This document shows, piece after piece, positions 11,716-25,084 of a stretch of 64,000 nt of DNA. The number at the start of each line of letters is the position of its first letter. The first letter of the stretch is position 1. Origin of the DNA: Saxidomus purpurata (taxonomy: Eukaryota; Mollusca; Bivalvia; Venerida; Veneridae). The position numbers and the translations under genes were made by a program. Below the pieces are notes generated by a model. That model was not told the origin of the DNA. It did no database searches and saw nothing but the letters and a program-made list of their open reading frames with translations. Location of the stretch: positions 3,372,331-3,436,330 of the forward strand of contig JAFMSR010000018.1 of the NCBI GenBank assembly GCA_022818135.1. The letters run 5' to 3'.

Positions 11716-12432
11716 TGTTTTCTCTGCCCTGAGGGTTTTATATTCTTTGTATAAAGGAGTTTCAACTATAGCAATGGCTACAAACCGTAAAACTAAAACA
11801 ATAATGAATGGTATATAACAAATTGTCGGTTTTACAAGTTTATTCCGATGTCATGGCCGGGATGTCTCTCTTGTTATATTGGGGGCTTCAGGCAATCAGA
11901 CTCGTGACATATACAACCCCGTCATCATCTTAATAATACGTGGCATGGCTCACTTTTTTTTCAAAGATGACATTTCGAAGCATTTTATAATAATCCTTTT
12001 TATATTACCGAACTTCCCACCGGAAATAACGTATTAAACGAGATTTTCCGATGAAGCATTGAATCCATTCATTTCCGGACAGAGTCGGTGTAATTTGCCA
12101 CTCATGATCTTTGTTATAATAAGATCTTCCAAATAATCTTTTAAATGACGTGTCTGAATCAAGCCTGCATACGAATTTTCTATAAACGTCCTGGCGTTGT
12201 TTTATTAGTTTTTCAACCGGATTAGTTCCGCGAGATGGTGAGGGCGGGAACATATTTACACAGATAATCTTTTCTCAAAGAGATAATCTCCTATGAGGTT
12301 TTGAAGCAGACGAGAAGTTCATCCTATGGGTACATGTCTTGATTGGAATAATGGTCAATATTTCTAGCGCTTTATCAGAACAGATAACAATATTCTTGGA
12401 CACCGATTTGTTGTTTGGTGCGAAGTATTGTA

Positions 12433-13361
12433 CAGGGGAGAAGGTGTATAGTGAGTGTGAACTTGGTTTAAGTGTGAAAATTGAAGGCAAATTTTAGAAA
12501 ATGGCGGAAAACGTGTTTTTTTTAACGAGGTCAAGCGCATTCATACCAGGGAAAGTCGTTTTCTTTACGCTAGGAAATTATATGAATATGCCGTTAGTCA
12601 AGGGTTATATGTAACCTTCACTCTCTCCTTTCTTTCCAACCGCAATGATTCGCAGTTATTGAAGGTTGAATCTAGTCAGGTGGAAGTGCCCCGGACATTT
12701 ATCAAAATTTTCATCCAAATCGATAGAATCGATTGTTTTATGAGAAAATATATAGGAAATATGTACCTGCACTTCACGGTGATCGTGGGTGTTTTCATAC
12801 TCAAATATCTTCGTTTTAACACATTTTGAAGACAAACTTTATACTTGAATACTTTTTAAAGACAAACTTGTCACGCGCAATTCTCTTAGTATACGACTTG
12901 GTTGAGCTTGCCGCCATTCCCTGTTTAGTTTATTTTGTATTTAGATTCTAAGTTTAAGACATCTAAATCAAATAAACAAGGGTTGGCAGTGGCTGTGGGC
13001 TAAAAGCTAAAACAGTTTAGAAAACCAACAAGTTGACAAGTTTCGATCGATTTGGGTGAAAATTTTGATAAACGGCCGGGGCACTTTCGGTTTCTATTCG
13101 TGAAAGCTTCCACCTGACCAGATTCAATCTTCAATAACTTCAAAACTGCGAATCATTGCGGTTGGAAACAAAGGAGAGAGTGAAGGTTACATATAACTAA
13201 CGGCATATTCATATAATTTCACATTGTAAAGAAAACGACTTTCCCTGGTATGAATGCGCTTGACCTCGTTAAAAAAACACGTTTTCCGACATTTTCTAAA
13301 GTTTGCTCTCATATTTCTAACTTTAACCAAGTTCACACTCACTATACACCTACCCCCTCTG
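12433..13361. mobile_element. 929-bp fold-back element with 6-bp target duplication
   Basis: Arms of about 300 bp are reverse complements. GAACTTGG, AACGAGGTCAAGCGCATTCA and GTGAAGGTTACATATAAC-type blocks appear at 12,450-12,735 and again, inverted, at 13,030-13,345. The ends read CAGGGGAGAAGG and, on the opposite strand, CAGAGGGGGTAGG. ATTGTA flanks both sides (12,427-12,432 and 13,362-13,367). The small frames inside are arm shadows. The CAG-type ends recall hAT-like elements, but the duplication is shorter than the usual 8 bp, so the class is open. Confidence 0.75.
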
Positions 13362-15399
13362 ATTGTAGTATTAAACTTATTAAACATTTTTCAACTGGTA
13401 ATTGAGAATGTTTGAGAAATTTATTATTTCGCAAGATCGTATGTTATTGAATATGTATAAGTTATAGGTCTATATTACAGGAATAAATTTATCAATTCCG
13501 GGGGATAAAGCTTTTCAAATTGGAGATATTGAGAAAAACAACTTGCCTTTTTTTAATGAAATAGGGGTATTTGGTAAATACAAATAAAACAACTATAAGA
13601 AATATAATTATACGTAATTTTTCGAAGAAAGTTTTCTCTTAAACTTTTGAGATCATCTATTTTCTTGAGAAAAAAATGCAGTTTTATGCAGTTTATTATA
13701 CTGCATGTAATTTATGAAATACAATACAATACAATAAATTTTATTTTGAGTCGGCAAGAGGTACAAACAAATCAACATAAGCTCTCCAGGAGCTTTTACA
13801 ACCGAAATATTGGCACAATCTTGTTTTGGGGAACTTATAAACTTTACCACATCCTTGCTTGATTCTTAAAATGAACTTGTCCATCTTTCGGTTCGGATGA
13901 TACCATTAATAGATATTACAGGTTCTTAGTGACAGCTATCTGGCTGAAAAGCGATCAGTGCAAAGTAATGATTGTGTCACGCGGTGGTCTTGATTATGAT
14001 CTGGTAGAATAATTTCCTGTCGGCAGGATAAAGCATAATATTGGCGCCTGAGTTTGCATTTTACATAATTTGGCTAAACAATCACAAGCTTTTGGCAAAA
14101 CTGTCTGGGTATTGCAGTAATACTAGGGTCTTAGCAAGTTCACCAGGGGAGAAATCCCACAGTCGGCCGTGAACTATAAACAATTTAAGCTTTTGCTGTT
14201 AAGTCTTGTTCTGATTAAACATATCTAGTGAATTTTCAGAAGTAAAGAAAAAACAAATCATAATTAGAGCTTTGACGCCACTTTATGACATTTGTATTCT
14301 ATACAGCCTCGAAATATTTCGAGGAAGAAAGAAATTTAATTAATTCATTAACAACTTGTTGTTAGTTGATGTAATTTCGTACATTGATTGGTATTTCATT
14401 TTCTTTAAAGGCCACCGTATACTAAAATGATATTTCAATAAAAAAAGACCAACGAAACAGACTAAATGCAATGGAATGCGCGAAAAAGGTCTAGCATAAG
14501 TATATAATTAATTTAATCTTAATGACATATAGTCACAAGACTATTTTTTAACTAATATTCAGTGTTTGTGTCCCAGCTACGCTACTAGCCTGATCAGGAT
14601 GAATGGGCGTTTTCTTAAAAGAAGGAATTGGCCACCCACGGCAGCTGATGATCAATTGTTTCTAGTTGGAGCGAGTATGCGGGCTACATGTGCACATTTC
14701 TGTGTACATGAATCATAATCGTAATTGCCATCAGGACACTAGTATCGGATCCTGGATTTGTTTGTATTTATTTTAGCATGCAGCCGCCAATTTTATAGAT
14801 GTTCCTGATAATTGACTGTCCCTCAATAAATGAATGCCCGCCCCAAGGTATTTTAAACTATTGAAGCAATTAATAGAGGAACGTGACATTGGAGACAGGC
14901 TTAATGATATCATGTTCCTCATAACCGAGGCTTTATGTATCGCTTTATCAAGTCTCTAATATAGAAACATTAAATAGCCTTTTGGTTTCTGAGGGACACG
15001 GAACTAGATTTGCTTGGTGGCTAGGTTTAATCATCTGACGTTTTTTTTCTACCTTTATATTTATAGACTTCAAGAGAAACAACTGCATGCGTTTATGTCG
15101 TAAGTGATATATGTGTCTATGTAAATATATGATCGACATGTTTATGATGTAACCCGACTGAAAAATAATGCATATCTAAAAAGTAATTCATAGGATAATT
15201 TCAAGCAAGTACCATATAAATGAAAATTACTGCTTGATTTAATTTAGTTATTACCACCTCTCTAAATATTCTTGGAAGAAATTTGGGGAATTTATTTATT
15301 CAATATGTTTTACACAAAACCAATTCAAAGTACAAAGGCATATACGCTCTCTGTCAATATAACTGTCAAACAATGTATATAAGACACTGTCCAGCGTAT

Positions 15400-15475
15400 T
15401 GTACAGTCTGATCATGATCTGCATTGGTCGCACAGAAAGAATTGTTTCCCGACAGCATGGCAAAAGTTGACCATA
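15400..15475 (+). repeat. Dispersed 'GATCATGATCTGCA' repeat, copy
   Basis: ACAGTCTGATCATGATCTGC is followed by ATTGGTCGCACAGAAAG. It shares order and wording with the copies at 10,620, 38,833 and 61,436. Confidence 0.6.
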
Positions 15476-15734
15476 CATTCTTGCTCCTACCTTTTGTTAT
15501 TGCATAATTATTATCAATTTACTAGAAAGTTCAAGCTAAGTTCTGGCTTCCAATACTAAATGCTGTTATTTGTACATGTCTGTATATGTTTTAGTGGATC
15601 CTGTCCAACATGTAATCTAAGTTATTTAGCTATATGAAGCTTTCTACGGGCTTTAATATGTTCTCGTTCATTAAAAAAAAGATGACCCTTTTTCTAATTT
15701 CAAATGACTTTAAGAACTGCTATAAATAACTTAC

Positions 15735-15840
15735 TCTGTGGTCTTGTTCTAGTTTTCTGGTGTGTTCATCCGCACTACGTTTGGACCTGTGTGGAACCGA
15801 GTTGTGTTTTAGCACGTAATGGTCTTCAAAAGCTCGTAGC
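15735..15840 (-). CDS. PCSK1: Proprotein convertase 1/3-like, coding exon 2 (prodomain), with a one-base frame break
   Basis: The exon lies between a TTTATTTACAG acceptor and a GTAAGT donor. It encodes the middle of the prodomain: LRAFEDHYVLKHNSVPHRSK, then RSADEHTRKLEQDHR. This fits the PC1/3 prodomain, including the paired-basic internal processing site (SKR-S). Exons 1 and 3 are in phase 0, so a length of 105 bp is needed, but the exon is 106 bp. The extra base is in the four-T run at 15,780-15,783 (AAAA on the coding strand). As given, the frame stops two codons later. All other evidence (splice sites, conserved peptides on both sides of the run) supports a functional exon, so an assembly error or null allele is more likely than an old pseudogene. 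Confidence 0.8.
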
Positions 15841-15922
15841 TGTAAATAAATACACATGGAATTAGTATACATATACAATATGATGGGGTGCACATTTCTC
15901 CGACTTGCATGTGCAAACTTAA

Positions 15923-16449
15923 AGGTCCATTACTAATGCTAAATTGAATTTTCTGACATTGTAACAGGGAAATACAGTTTGAAACTGGTTTCTAAAACTT
16001 TACAATAGCCGTGGAGTATTTCCCTGTTTGAAATACTGCTGCAGAAAAACGAGTGAATGTTTTTGTTTTTCCTTAGATTGACCTGGGTGGTCTTTTTGTC
16101 CTACTTTCGCTTTATTGCATGTTGTCAGCAGTCAGAAATGTACGTTGCAGATTATTGGAAGTGAAATTCTTTCAACTTTATTTAAAAATAGGCATGCTTA
16201 TTCAAATACAACTTATTTACAGCCTCTTTCTGTGAGATTTTTCGGAAATTACAAAGATTTTAAAAAATTGGAAAACCTACTTTCGTTTTTGAAAATGCAA
16301 AATTTAATTTATTAATTCTTTTGTTAAACACATATTTTCAAAACAATAAGGTCACATTCGATGCAGTATGTCATTTTTTCCTTCTGAAAAGACACCTGTT
16401 ACAATTCAGGATTAAAAAGAAAATTTGATTTGGCATTAGTAATGGACCT
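15923..16449. mobile_element. 527-bp MITE with TTAA target duplication
   Basis: The ends AGGTCCATTACTAATGC and GCATTAGTAATGGACCT are perfect terminal inverted repeats. They are flanked by TTAA at 15,919-15,922 and 16,450-16,453. The reverse-complement similarity continues inward imperfectly (TTTTCTGACATTGTAACAGG against the mirrored CACCTGTTACAATTCAGGAT). No transposase. The end sequence differs from the other TTAA element at 6,836-7,685, so this is a second family. Confidence 0.85.
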
Positions 16450-16694
16450 TTAATTTACAAACATAACGCGTGACTGATACAAAAAGCAGTTGGAATACGT
16501 TCATATTAAGGAAATTTGATGATAACAATTAAGGAAAAGGAAAAACTTGAGAGAGAAATAACAATGAAAAAATGAAAAACTGTAAGAAAAGGAACACGGT
16601 TTATATATTAGAAACAATGAAATCGCAATATGTATGCAAACTGAAAGTCACTTCAGGCAGGTGCTAGTGTTTTGCTCTCAAGTGTTCGTTAGGG

Positions 16695-17072
16695 TAGACA
16701 CTCAAAATCCCTTCAGCCAGAATCCCCTTGGTCCAAAAAAAGACACTGTAGTCATAATCCCTTCGATAGATTTAACAAGGTATTCATTATCACCTCAATG
16801 GATTTTACATTTTTGATGAGAAAATGTTTGATGAGAATTAAGTGTGAATTTCAATCATTTTAATTCTTTTCAATCATAGTACGGTAAAACTAGAGGCAAT
16901 AAAACATTTAGTAATTTTTTTCATTCAATATATGCTTTTCCTCTTGCAAAATCCATTGAGGGGATTATGAATACCTTGTAACATTCATGGAAGGGATTAT
17001 GACTACTATGCCATTTTTGGACTGAGGGAATTTCGACTGAGGGGATTTCGACTGAGGGCATTTTGAAGTACA
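16695..17072. repeat. Imperfect fold-back repeat (TAGTCATAATCCCTTC arms)
   Basis: The left arm (about 16,695-16,811) contains GTAGTCATAATCCCTTC and ACAAGGTATTCAT and CCTCAATGGATTTTAC. The right arm (about 16,944-17,072) is its reverse complement with scattered mismatches and an extra tandem GACTGAGGG(G)ATTTC unit. The short frames here are shadows of the arms. Confidence 0.65.
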
Positions 17073-17689
17073 CTCGTTTGTGAGAGGTCTGCTCTAGTAT
17101 GTACACCTGTATGTACACCTGTCTTCTGCTTACCTGTTGACTTCAGTATTTTAATATAAGTAGAACAAGTTAAAACATTCTGTAACGACGTTTTCATTCG
17201 GTAAAGTAATTAATTTCTCCGACGGAATAGTGGAAACGTATCTTCGTCTGACATTTGCGTGGTTTCTAGTCTCGTCAGAATTTTGCTTTATTAAACCGAA
17301 TTTACCCGACAAACAAATTCACTTGCATCACCTGAACGAAACTATCAAACACATCACATGCAGTAAAACGTGTAGGAAAGCCATAAGTCATATGCAGATT
17401 TGTTCCTTCATTACAGAAAAGCTTATCACGCCAAAACCACATATGTCAAATTACTAATTTCGTCCTAGTTTCGACGTTCCAATTACTTGCAACATTAACA
17501 TGGTAATAGATACGGGAGTGCATCAATTTACAGAGATATCTAGCTTGTTTATATGTTTCACTGTAATGGACCTGTTTACAGAAAATACATATATACACAA
17601 CACTGCATTATTTATTTTCTCAAAGAACAATAAATATTGTAAAAACTAACATACACACAGATATATGGCAAGCCATTTTACTTTTTTTC

Positions 17690-19830
17690 AAAAAAGGGAT
17701 TAGCTCTCTAATTTCAAAAAAGATATTATAGAGATATCTCTTTCACGCTGAGAGATATTTTATCGTCACAGAAAGATATCTCCTAAACTTTAAGAGATAT
17801 CTCTTAATCCAAAAGAGATATCTGTTTAACATTATTTGAGAGATTTCTTTCTATTTTGAGAGACGTAAAAGTTACATCGATATATTTTACAGTAACAGAG
17901 ATATCATATGTAAGAAGAAGAAATATCACTATTTGAAAGATATCTTGTTATACTGTAGAAATTTCTCTGGAACTGAGAAAATGTTTTTAAAAGACAAGAG
18001 ATATCTTTTAAAACATATTTGTGCAATAAACAGATAATAACTGATCCCCGTACCATTGTTTTGGGCCAATCAAAGAGCTAAAACCATTCTCTGCTCTCCT
18101 CGTCCTTTGAATAGGGCTGAGAAAGTAATTCACATTTGCCAACATTCTATGTTCACCCAAAAATACAAATGTCATTTTTTCTATTTTAATTTATCCTTTT
18201 CACCAATGCTTTTGAAACCAATGTAACTTAAATATTACCCCCTTCCCATAGGGCAATATTTCGAAAGTAACCAGAGTCCACTTTTATTCATGGTGACCGA
18301 AACGCTTGCGCAAGGGAGCAATTAATATTGCCAAAAATATATGGTACTTTATGACAGATATCTCGCAATTTTGCAAAGATATCCGCAGCTTGTAAAAGAA
18401 AACAAGACGAATTTTGATGCAAAGCATCAAAGTCGCCGCGCATGTTTTTAAACCATAGCTTAACTGGGAGCCTGGCGCTGTGAAAACCCCTTTTTACAAC
18501 CCTGAAAGAACTATCTTATGTAAACAATTATTTAAAATCACTATTTTGAATTAACTTTTTGTATTTGACTTTTTTTATAAACTAAACTTTCCTGCAAAAG
18601 CAGCAAAAAACGTACGCAAAAATTCAACTTTATACTGCTTCAATCTTGAACACTATCTTGTTAAATGGTTTGTGATGGCAGTGGGTAGTGTTTACTGTAA
18701 GGGATAGTTACCGCGGCGCTGCATGCTACACTGGTCATTTTTTTACCAGGAACTGACAAGGCAAAACTATTTATAGCTCTTCCCTCAATTTACTGACCGT
18801 TTTTTAGAAAGCATATTTGACTAAGCTGCGCAAAAATAATTCACACAGAGTCTAAATATCGTGAAAAAGAACTATTTTAAAACAAATATGCCAGAGACTC
18901 CCTCTCTGTATCTGATAATGTCGGTTTGATTTGATTTGATTTGCAGCTGATTTATATAAAGGTCCAACCATGATATTAGCTTGTATTCTTGGACGAGACC
19001 TCGGCATGTCTCCTACCATGCATACCTAACAAAATGTGATTTTTCTGTGTCAAAAAAGGAGAAATTTACCTGACTGCAATTTCTAGTCAGTTTTTGCCAA
19101 AGAGTGAATTTAACTGGTTGCCAAAAAGTAGGTCAATCGCAGTGACTAATAAGATCTGTGAGTGCGATTGACCTAGTCTGGTAATGTCGAGAATCAACCG
19201 AAACATTATATACACTCAAGCAATATAGCGGAAGAAGTCGGAAAATGCTGTGACGTATGCATTTTACATACTTTCCATTGGCTGATATATTGTTACGGCC
19301 ATGTGTATTCAATAGTTTGGTGAACGGGTTTATTTTTTACAGTTTCTATAACTTTAATATGTAGTAATGAAAATGGGGTTTCTTTAATTTATCACGTTAA
19401 CACCATGTATTTAACACATCTGAATGTTTTGAGTTGACAAAACATCCTCTGAAACTTTTTTCTGAGCTTTGATGAATCGGATCGTAAGGTCCATAAACAA
19501 AGCTATAAAAACCGTAGCCTACAAATTTGTGGAAAAGTTGAAGACACGAATGTTTTGTTACGTTTTGTTTTTTTACTGACTTTATACAATTTAATAATTC
19601 ACAACAGTCCTTTATTCACACATAAAACATAGTTTATATTTACAATAATAATGTTGATTTCGGACCTATTAGATTATGCAACTACATGGTCCAAAATTGA
19701 AACCTATTCAATACTGACGCCGTCTCTAGAGATATCTCGTAAGAATCATCATAAAAATCATTTTCATCGAAATTGAGATATCACTGATGATTAAACTTGA
19801 AGATATATCCATGACTTTGAGAGATAAGCC
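17690..19830. repeat. Region studded with AGAGATATCTC palindromes
   Basis: At least ten GATATCT/AGATATC-type palindromes occur in 17,715-18,010 (TAGAGATATCTCTTTC, AAGAGATATCTCTTAATCC and others). More occur at about 18,355-18,390 and 19,725-19,830 (CTAGAGATATCTCGT, TTGAGATATCA, TGAGAGATAAG). The two clusters could be the subterminal arrays of one element of about 2.1 kb. No clean terminal repeats or target duplication were identified. Confidence 0.5.
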
Positions 19831-22294
19831 CTAAAGAATAAGGCTAGGTGCGAAAGACTGCGAATACAGATGAGTCAATTATCTTGTTTATGCTCTGGTG
19901 TCACTTTGCTTTTTAGGGTTGTGCGAAACTTGGTTAATGTAAATGAAAATATGCCACAGCTATTTTAGTCACAAGTTCGTACACTAGCGAGACCGCAACC
20001 GAGCAAATGTCCCGTACGCGCTACCGTAGATTTATTTTTGCCTGTAGTGACAAATTGGTAACTCGCTAACTTGTGATACTTGTAATACAAATTATATGGA
20101 CGGTATCAGAATAAACGACGGCAAATGTAGAGGTTGTATTTAGTCGTAATTAGCCCTTCCTATTAGACTCCTGCTCATATAATAGAGCACAATTTCCGTG
20201 ATATTTTCGGTGTCATTTTCAAATGTGCAAAACATGACGAGCATTGATTTTTTCAGAAGTTGTGATGATATTGTTGATGACTTGTAAATGTAATACCGGG
20301 AGTTATATTACAATCCCTGAAATGAATATACAGACAAAGCAGAATAAGGTCATAAGAGGTGGAACGAAGATTGCGTTGGGCGCAGTGGGAAATTTTTAAT
20401 CAGGAGTGGGGGCAAATATTAGGCTAACGGCCGAGAGATTTATTTTCGTCTTATTCATTATTATTTCCTCATTCAAAACTACACCCTGCGTTCAGGCTGA
20501 TATTTAACGCCTCTAAAATAAAATCTATTCACAATTTGTCTGATAACTCCATAGGAACTCACAGTCGGGATTGCGCTTGTCACCGACTTTGTTTATCTCA
20601 TTTATTTCATAAAAGAAAGAAACTAAAAAAGTAATATTTTCCCGGATCTTAACTTATTTAGATTAATTAAACGGAAGTTCAGTCTTCCGGGTACTTTCGG
20701 GCGCTACATGTAAATTATGAAAAGGATCCGGTAAAACTAAGACCATACATATGTTTTAGTTTGTTTATTATGTAAATCATTGGTAAAAAGGGACCAAACT
20801 TTGCACTCGGTCTACCTTGGACCAGATTTGACAAGGACAGTTTGTTAAGTACTTATGTCTTCAACTTTGAATACTAAATGTTCACGCTTGTATGACAGTA
20901 TACTAAAGGAAACTTCTAACGCACAACCTGCCTTTTTCCTTCTTTATTGAATTTATCTGCCAGCTTATTTTTAACAATCGATGCTCGACATCTGTCATGT
21001 CTTGCATTTATGAAGACACTGGGTAGATACTTCCGTTACATGAATTTTAAAATGATCAAGTGGTACATATTATTTTAATTTAACGTTTAAACCTCCCTAG
21101 ACTTAACATGGGTTATTGCCTTGATGCTCTTCTTTATGAAACCCACTCTTAAAATTCTCTTCCGTATGAAATTTGTATCACTCTATCACTTTGAAATACA
21201 TGTAACTCGGATACGAATACTTCTACTGTATTACCGAAGAAGTAAGAAGCAGAACTAGAAGCTTGATTTGAATAAAGTTTAAAATGTCTCTTTTATCAGT
21301 TTATTTTATCTTATTCGAGTGGTTTAACTTTAATCAGGGTGTAGAAACAAACAATAGCAATACTAACCACTTGTATATGTATTTTAAGTATGCAGTTATA
21401 AGAATATTACCCATGTTTTTATAGTTATTTTGGTTACTACATGAGTCATATGTGTCCAAGTTGTATTTGACTGTTATATGTCTATACAGTCATAGCGAAT
21501 TATTTCCTTACTGTATACTGTTATATGTTTCAAATTTTCAGAAAAGAAAAGCAACACAAATTTAAAACCCATAACCACAAAATACCGGTATAACAAATAA
21601 TAGTCCCTAAAATAAAAAAAGTAGAATTGGCGATTTTCATGTTTTGGTCTCCAGGTGTCAAGCAAATATGTATTTGATATTTGTTATTAGTACTTGATAA
21701 ATTAAAGCAATCATTCGTATTGTGTGCAATTACATATATCTTTATTACACTATTTAATTGAATGCTAAATCTTCGCATTTACATTCAATATTTCTCATTA
21801 CATAGATGATATTTGTTTGTTTCAGTGAAATATCCATTTTATTTCACAAGTGAACACCAAAAAAAATTGATATTTTCACTCGTGGCGTAAACAAACAAAC
21901 TTTCTTTTTATTTTATGTTTTTTTTGACAAAATAATCAGGAAATTTTGAAATCATAGTATTTTTTATTCCCCATAATAAGAACCACACCACTACCATCCT
22001 TACTGATAGAGCATCAAAAGTAGTTCTAAAGTTTATTTCAGATAAAAGTATTTAAGATTTCATATATATCTCTATCATCCAATGAAACTCATGACACGCC
22101 ATAAATCGCGGAGTAATACTCAAAATAAAAATGGTAATCCACTGTTTCAAAACTGTGGATTATCAATTTTATTTCACTGAGAAGTCTCTATATATTCACC
22201 GGAAAACATATAATAAAGTACTTTATTTGTATTGTACCATAATCATTCATGTTCTTATTTTTTGGTGGATTAAAAGTTTCTGTCATGAGCTCGA

Positions 22295-22365
22295 GGTTCA
22301 GATGGAAATATCCGTCACATCTGGTAACTGTTTTGTTGGGAACGACGGATATTTCCATCTGAACC
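22295..22365. repeat. Perfect 21-bp-arm hairpin
   Basis: GGTTCAGATGGAAATATCCG(T) at 22,295-22,315 is followed 29 bases later by its exact reverse complement at 22,345-22,365. It could be a very short fold-back element or a structured RNA. Nothing else supports a gene. Confidence 0.8.
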
Positions 22366-25084
22366 AAACCTTTTCTTGCATACCGTCTCACATCTCCTAT
22401 ATTGTACTTCCTTCAGCACCTAGCATCTTTCGTCCATTCAACAACCAACGAAACAAAATCACCATTTTATTGGATGAGCTCTACGTAAGGGGAAGGGGGA
22501 AGTAACCGCTACTGTGAGCTTGCAGAAACATTTCTTACATTTAATTTAATACACGGTCGCATGTTTTACTTCCTGTTAATTTTAGTTAAAGTTTTTGATA
22601 TCCGCCCCTATAATTTTGTTTGTTTAAAGGAAATACCTCAGTTAGGTTCATTAATCAAGTGTTGACGTATTTACTACAGCCCGATACGTTTAAAATAAGG
22701 ATGCAGTATCAACAAGACAAACCGTGATATTAAACTGATCTTAAAATCATGATTTCTCCAGCTTTCGTCAGTCAGCTGGAGAGCTCGGCTCTTCCCGGAT
22801 TTTATATTTTTAGAAATGGAATCCGGGGAAACTATCGAAAAAGAAGTAATTCCATTTCCTCATTGCCCCGACAGTTGTGTCTATTTTTAACTAGATGGTT
22901 AACACTTGGATACACGCCAAACAAGCCGTTTTAAATCAATACATTAATGAAGAAGACTTAGTATTTGATAGAGAAAATGTATATGCATATAGCATATATA
23001 TAGATAATGAATGATATGTGCGTGACAAATTTACTAGTGCAATTTGGTTCAGTCCAGGTCGCCAATGTATACATTACTTTTAATATGACTAATTATACAA
23101 GAACAACTCTATGATTATGACCGCAATCTCTTTATTTTCAAACAAGTGGCTCACTTAGATAACAAATTTATATAAGTTGATTTCATCAAATGACAGCGAT
23201 CTTATTTTCAATTAGGCCTGTTTTGTACACGGACAAAAAACCCGTCATTACGGCAGGAATCTGCCTGCACATCCGGCTATTCTGTCAGTAAATATTCAGT
23301 AGAAACCCCTTTTTACTGTTAATGGTTATGTCCAAATTGAAAGATGGATTTGGCTTGGGATAAAACGGTAAATACGAGAAGTTATCCAAAATTAACAGGA
23401 CTTGTGATATATTTCTTAAGGCCTAATTAACTATTCAAAACTGGAATTTTATTTTTCGTATAAATAAACTCAAAATTATAATTTCCCCCAAAAGAAAGTG
23501 TCAGCATTTCTATAGTATCCGTCTTATATCAGACCGGGCCTGCATGACTGAATAATTAGCAATGGGTAAATCTGGCTATAAATTTCTGCGGTTTCCGTTG
23601 TTGAAATTACCTGATGCCACATACGTCCCTTTACAAAATATATGATCAGGCCCACAGATTTTGAGATTCACCTCATAGTCAGTTAATATGAATGCGCATG
23701 TATTTACATTGTTTTGAATTTTAGATGTTTTTATCTATCTAAAGTATTTCATATTATGTATTGATGTTATGATATGTGCAAATTGGAGATACAATATTAT
23801 AACATCGACGTGACATATTTGGCTAGATTATTTCAAATGTATTTTATTTTCCATCCGTTAGAATGGAACTTCCCGATGTTTTCAGCAAAGCAACAAAAAG
23901 GTCACCCAGGTCTTTTTAAGTTTCTATAATATCTTTGTAAAATTTGACGAAATTTGAGAAACATTACTTGCCAATCATCATGTTTTATGACATATTTTAA
24001 GAAGAAGAAGATATTTTAAGATATATGTTGATATTTATAGAAAAAATGACACTTAATCAAAGTATCATTATTTGGAAACAGAAAAAGAATATCGTGCAAG
24101 TGTATAGAATATATACGGACAACATCCAAGCTCCACAAGATTCTTAATTTCTTAAAGGAGTCATCTTCATTTGACAGAGCGTGGGCATCACCACTGGTCG
24201 GTCACTATTCTGTGAAGGTGATCCCTGCTTGTATTTTACCTTTTCGCGTGTTTTATTTAATTTATTTGTAAGGGAAACTTTTAATAAATATCATTTTTTA
24301 AAATAAATAACTAATAACAGCTGCTTCCATGGCTTATTAAGACAGGTGCATACCACAGGAACAGCTATGACATCCGAGATTTCTACTTTAATTAAGACTG
24401 AAAAACCAATTTCAAGTACTCGTTACAGAAACTAATTCCTTATACTCAAACCACAGAATTTGAATTCATCTTAAACAACAAAAGAGAGATGTCGGCACTT
24501 CATTCTGCCATGTTTGAAATGCTTAAGAGAAATTCTCTTTTGTCAGAGGAATCGAACACTTCATAGTTAAAATCAGGAATTTATTGGAGTTAGCATGCAC
24601 TCTTACAGTACTAATCATGGTCGGTATGCACTTTGGATATATTGTATTCCCTTTCTCTTATCCGACCAATCCCGTGACTTCTATACATTCTTATCACCTA
24701 ATTTGAAGCTCGTTTGAACAATTAACAAAGAATCACGGGCAATGGGGTTAAGCAAGAGGCGGGCATTCTTAACAATGTAATATCGCTAACAAAACAAATT
24801 GCACAATTCGTTCAAATGTGCACAGAAGTCTTCGGCATCCGATTTCAGGTCAGAAATGTATCCTTGCGCAAGGCACCTAATACTACACACTATACACTAC
24901 ATACTGAGTAAATTGAAAACTGGGAAAACAAAACAAACGGGCAAAAAAAAAAAATTGGTTTATATGGATTACATATCTGGCTTCGAAACTACATGAACTA
25001 CATGAACTACACGTACCACAACCCGACCAACTGCGAACGGACACAATTAATGAACTGTGTTGCCTTTATCAAGAAACATTACGT

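Larger units (their letters stand above)
10217..15734. other. PC1/3-like gene, intron 2; noncoding with several repeats
   Basis: The intron runs between the exon 2 donor (GTAAGT) and the exon 3 acceptor on the minus strand. It contains a fold-back MITE (10,291-10,507), a copy of the dispersed GATCATGATC repeat (about 10,585-10,720), a Cys-codon minisatellite (11,283-11,715), a 929-bp fold-back element (12,433-13,361) and another dispersed-repeat copy (about 15,400-15,475). About 13,400-15,380 is AT-rich with nothing recognised. Confidence 0.6.

Noticed and set aside
12005..12253. 82-codon minus-strand frame (MFPPSPSRGTNPVEKL...)
   Set aside because: It has a protein-like composition and ends just outside the fold-back element, but I recognise no family, splice context or PC1/3 similarity. 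It may be a relic of a mobile element. Support is too weak to call a gene.
24352..24371. Sequence resembling a common cloning-vector primer site (CAGGAACAGCTATGAC)
   Set aside because: One base differs from the vector sequence and no other vector sequence surrounds it. Chance is the simplest explanation.
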